Below are positions 6,376 to 7,242 of a DNA stretch of 7,242 bases, piece by piece (the stretch's first letter is position 1; every line of letters begins with the position of its first letter). Both the position numbers and the translations under genes were made by a program. The notes under the pieces were generated by a model. The model was given only the letters and a program-made list of their open reading frames with translations. It searched no databases and was not told the DNA's origin. Source of the DNA: Legionellales bacterium UBA5158 (GTDB taxonomy: Bacteria > Pseudomonadota > Gammaproteobacteria > DSM-16500); assembly GCA_002413665.1 (NCBI GenBank), contig DHXK01000132.1, positions 1,795-9,036 of the forward strand, read 5' to 3'.

Positions 6376-6378
6376 ATT

Positions 6379-7242
6379 TTAAATGTGCCTACGTTCTACT
6401 AGTGCCAATGAATCATCTTGCAAATAAACAACATTCGCTTTTTGATTTGATTGTGCAAACAGAGTGACTCTTTGTGAACTTAAATTAACTTTAGATAGAT
6501 CACTCATTTCACGTTCAACATTGCTATATCTCGAAAAAAAACTAGTTAGCATAGTAGGTAAAAAACTTAGCATCAAAAGCATAAATGTTACATTGGTAGT
6601 TGTACCTAACGCAGAGTAACAAAACAATGATTCGGTAGTCGCCAGCGCTAAGGTAAGAAGCATACATTTGTCTGCTAAACGCGAACGACCTATATGTTCG
6701 CTGTTAACCGGTAAATTAGCATGTTGATTGATTTTTTTAAATGTAATCCATAACCACAATAAGTCAAATCCAATGCTTAATAGATGTTGATAAGGTATTT
6801 CTTCAACATCAATCAAACTCAAAGATTTTGTTAACTCAAAACCAATTTTAACGGTTTTAAATATTAACGCATAACTTACCATCTCTTGAGCATTACCCAG
6901 ACGGATAAAAGGTCGTATAAAAGAACTATTTTGTTGTCTATGTATGTCAAATAAATTATAAAATGAATCACTAGAATGATTTAATTTTCTAAGTTGCGTG
7001 TCATTAAGATTAGCATATTGACTGACACCTGGGGCATAAGAACCATCCTTGCTCAAATGAGCAATAACAAAGTCTGCTACTTTCATCATTGCTATATCAT
7101 TAGTACCATCACCATTTGCAACGACAAAATAACCTTTTCTTTTTAAATGTTTGGCTAAAACACCTTTACCTTTAGTGCTCATTTCAGCAAAAATAATATT
7201 AGGACGATGATCATTTTCTTTAATCATCAGTAAATCTAACTG
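6379..7242 (-). CDS. P-type ATPase-like protein, C-terminal part (5' end outside window)
   Basis: The frame is open from the right edge for 287 residues to TAA at 6379-6381; an internal ATG at 7227 is not a credible start because it falls inside the catalytic domain. Numbering from the first visible codon, GDGTND (44-49) followed by IAMMKVADFVIAH is the hinge motif that binds Mg in the HAD phosphorylation domain of P-type ATPases. Upstream, FAEMSTKGKG (18-27) matches the ARxxPxxK region, with Lys26 kept and the Pro replaced. The phosphorylated DKTGT motif would lie beyond the edge. After the hinge come about four hydrophobic segments (about 110-135, 152-168, 192-212, 217-236), then a polar tail of about 50 residues. 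Classic type II/III pumps have six helices here and KdpB or P1B pumps two or three, so the membrane part is atypical. Ion specificity is not readable. No partner gene is visible. Confidence 0.75.
   Translation of the reverse strand, partial: QLDLLMIKENDHRPNIIFAEMSTKGKGVLAKHLKRKGYFVVANGDGTNDIAMMKVADFVIAHLSKDGSYAPGVSQYANLNDTQLRKLNHSSDSFYNLFDIHRQQNSSFIRPFIRLGNAQEMVSYALIFKTVKIGFELTKSLSLIDVEEIPYQHLLSIGFDLLWLWITFKKINQHANLPVNSEHIGRSRLADKCMLLTLALATTESLFCYSALGTTTNVTFMLLMLSFLPTMLTSFFSRYSNVEREMSDLSKVNLSSQRVTLFAQSNQKANVVYLQDDSLALVERRHI

Overview
The window is visibly A+T-rich and carries compact bacterial genes with Shine-Dalgarno-type start sites. The protein families (CspA-type cold-shock protein, a LonB/YcbZ-like protease with an AAA_32-type ATPase part, MFS, GNAT, a P-type ATPase-like protein, a TMEM43-family membrane protein) fit a gammaproteobacterium. 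The A+T richness and a freshly decayed gene would suit a host-associated lineage such as the Legionellales/Coxiellaceae, but no phylogenetic marker is present, so this placement is tentative.

Layout from left to right. Positions 1-339 (minus) hold the N-terminal part of an MFS transporter that runs off the left edge. Positions 491-700 (minus) encode a small cold-shock protein in which the usual RNA-binding tryptophan is arginine. Divergent from it, after a good sigma70-type promoter and a strong ribosome binding site, lies a complete TMEM43-family membrane protein (836-1987, plus), followed by a GNAT acetyltransferase (2100-2588, plus). A clean intrinsic terminator at 2637-2670 serves the convergent minus-strand gene 2683-3321, a secreted protein with six cysteines and a Ser/Thr/Ala/Pro-rich tail. 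Upstream of it, also on the minus strand, is a large LonB-like ATP-dependent protease (3473-5683) with intact Walker A motif and Ser-Lys dyad.

Positions 5702-6378 contain no intact gene. They hold a decayed plus-strand gene (about 5789-6337) that keeps a promoter-like -10, a Shine-Dalgarno, an ATG and a natural stop, but its reading frame is broken by at least three frameshifts and one in-frame stop. From the right edge, a minus-strand gene (6379-7242, 5' end outside the window) encodes the C-terminal part of a P-type ATPase-like protein with the GDGTND hinge motif and an unusually short membrane region.

The genes do not form an obvious pathway. Strands alternate and most intergenic gaps exceed 100 bases, so most are probably separate transcription units. 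A loose theme of envelope and stress (membrane proteins, a secreted protein, a protease, a cold-shock protein) is inference only. I see no tRNA, rRNA, CRISPR array, insertion sequence or phage gene, and no convincing new multi-gene system. The best items for a second look are the decayed gene, the six-cysteine mucin-like secreted protein, the atypical P-type ATPase end and the Trp-to-Arg cold-shock protein.
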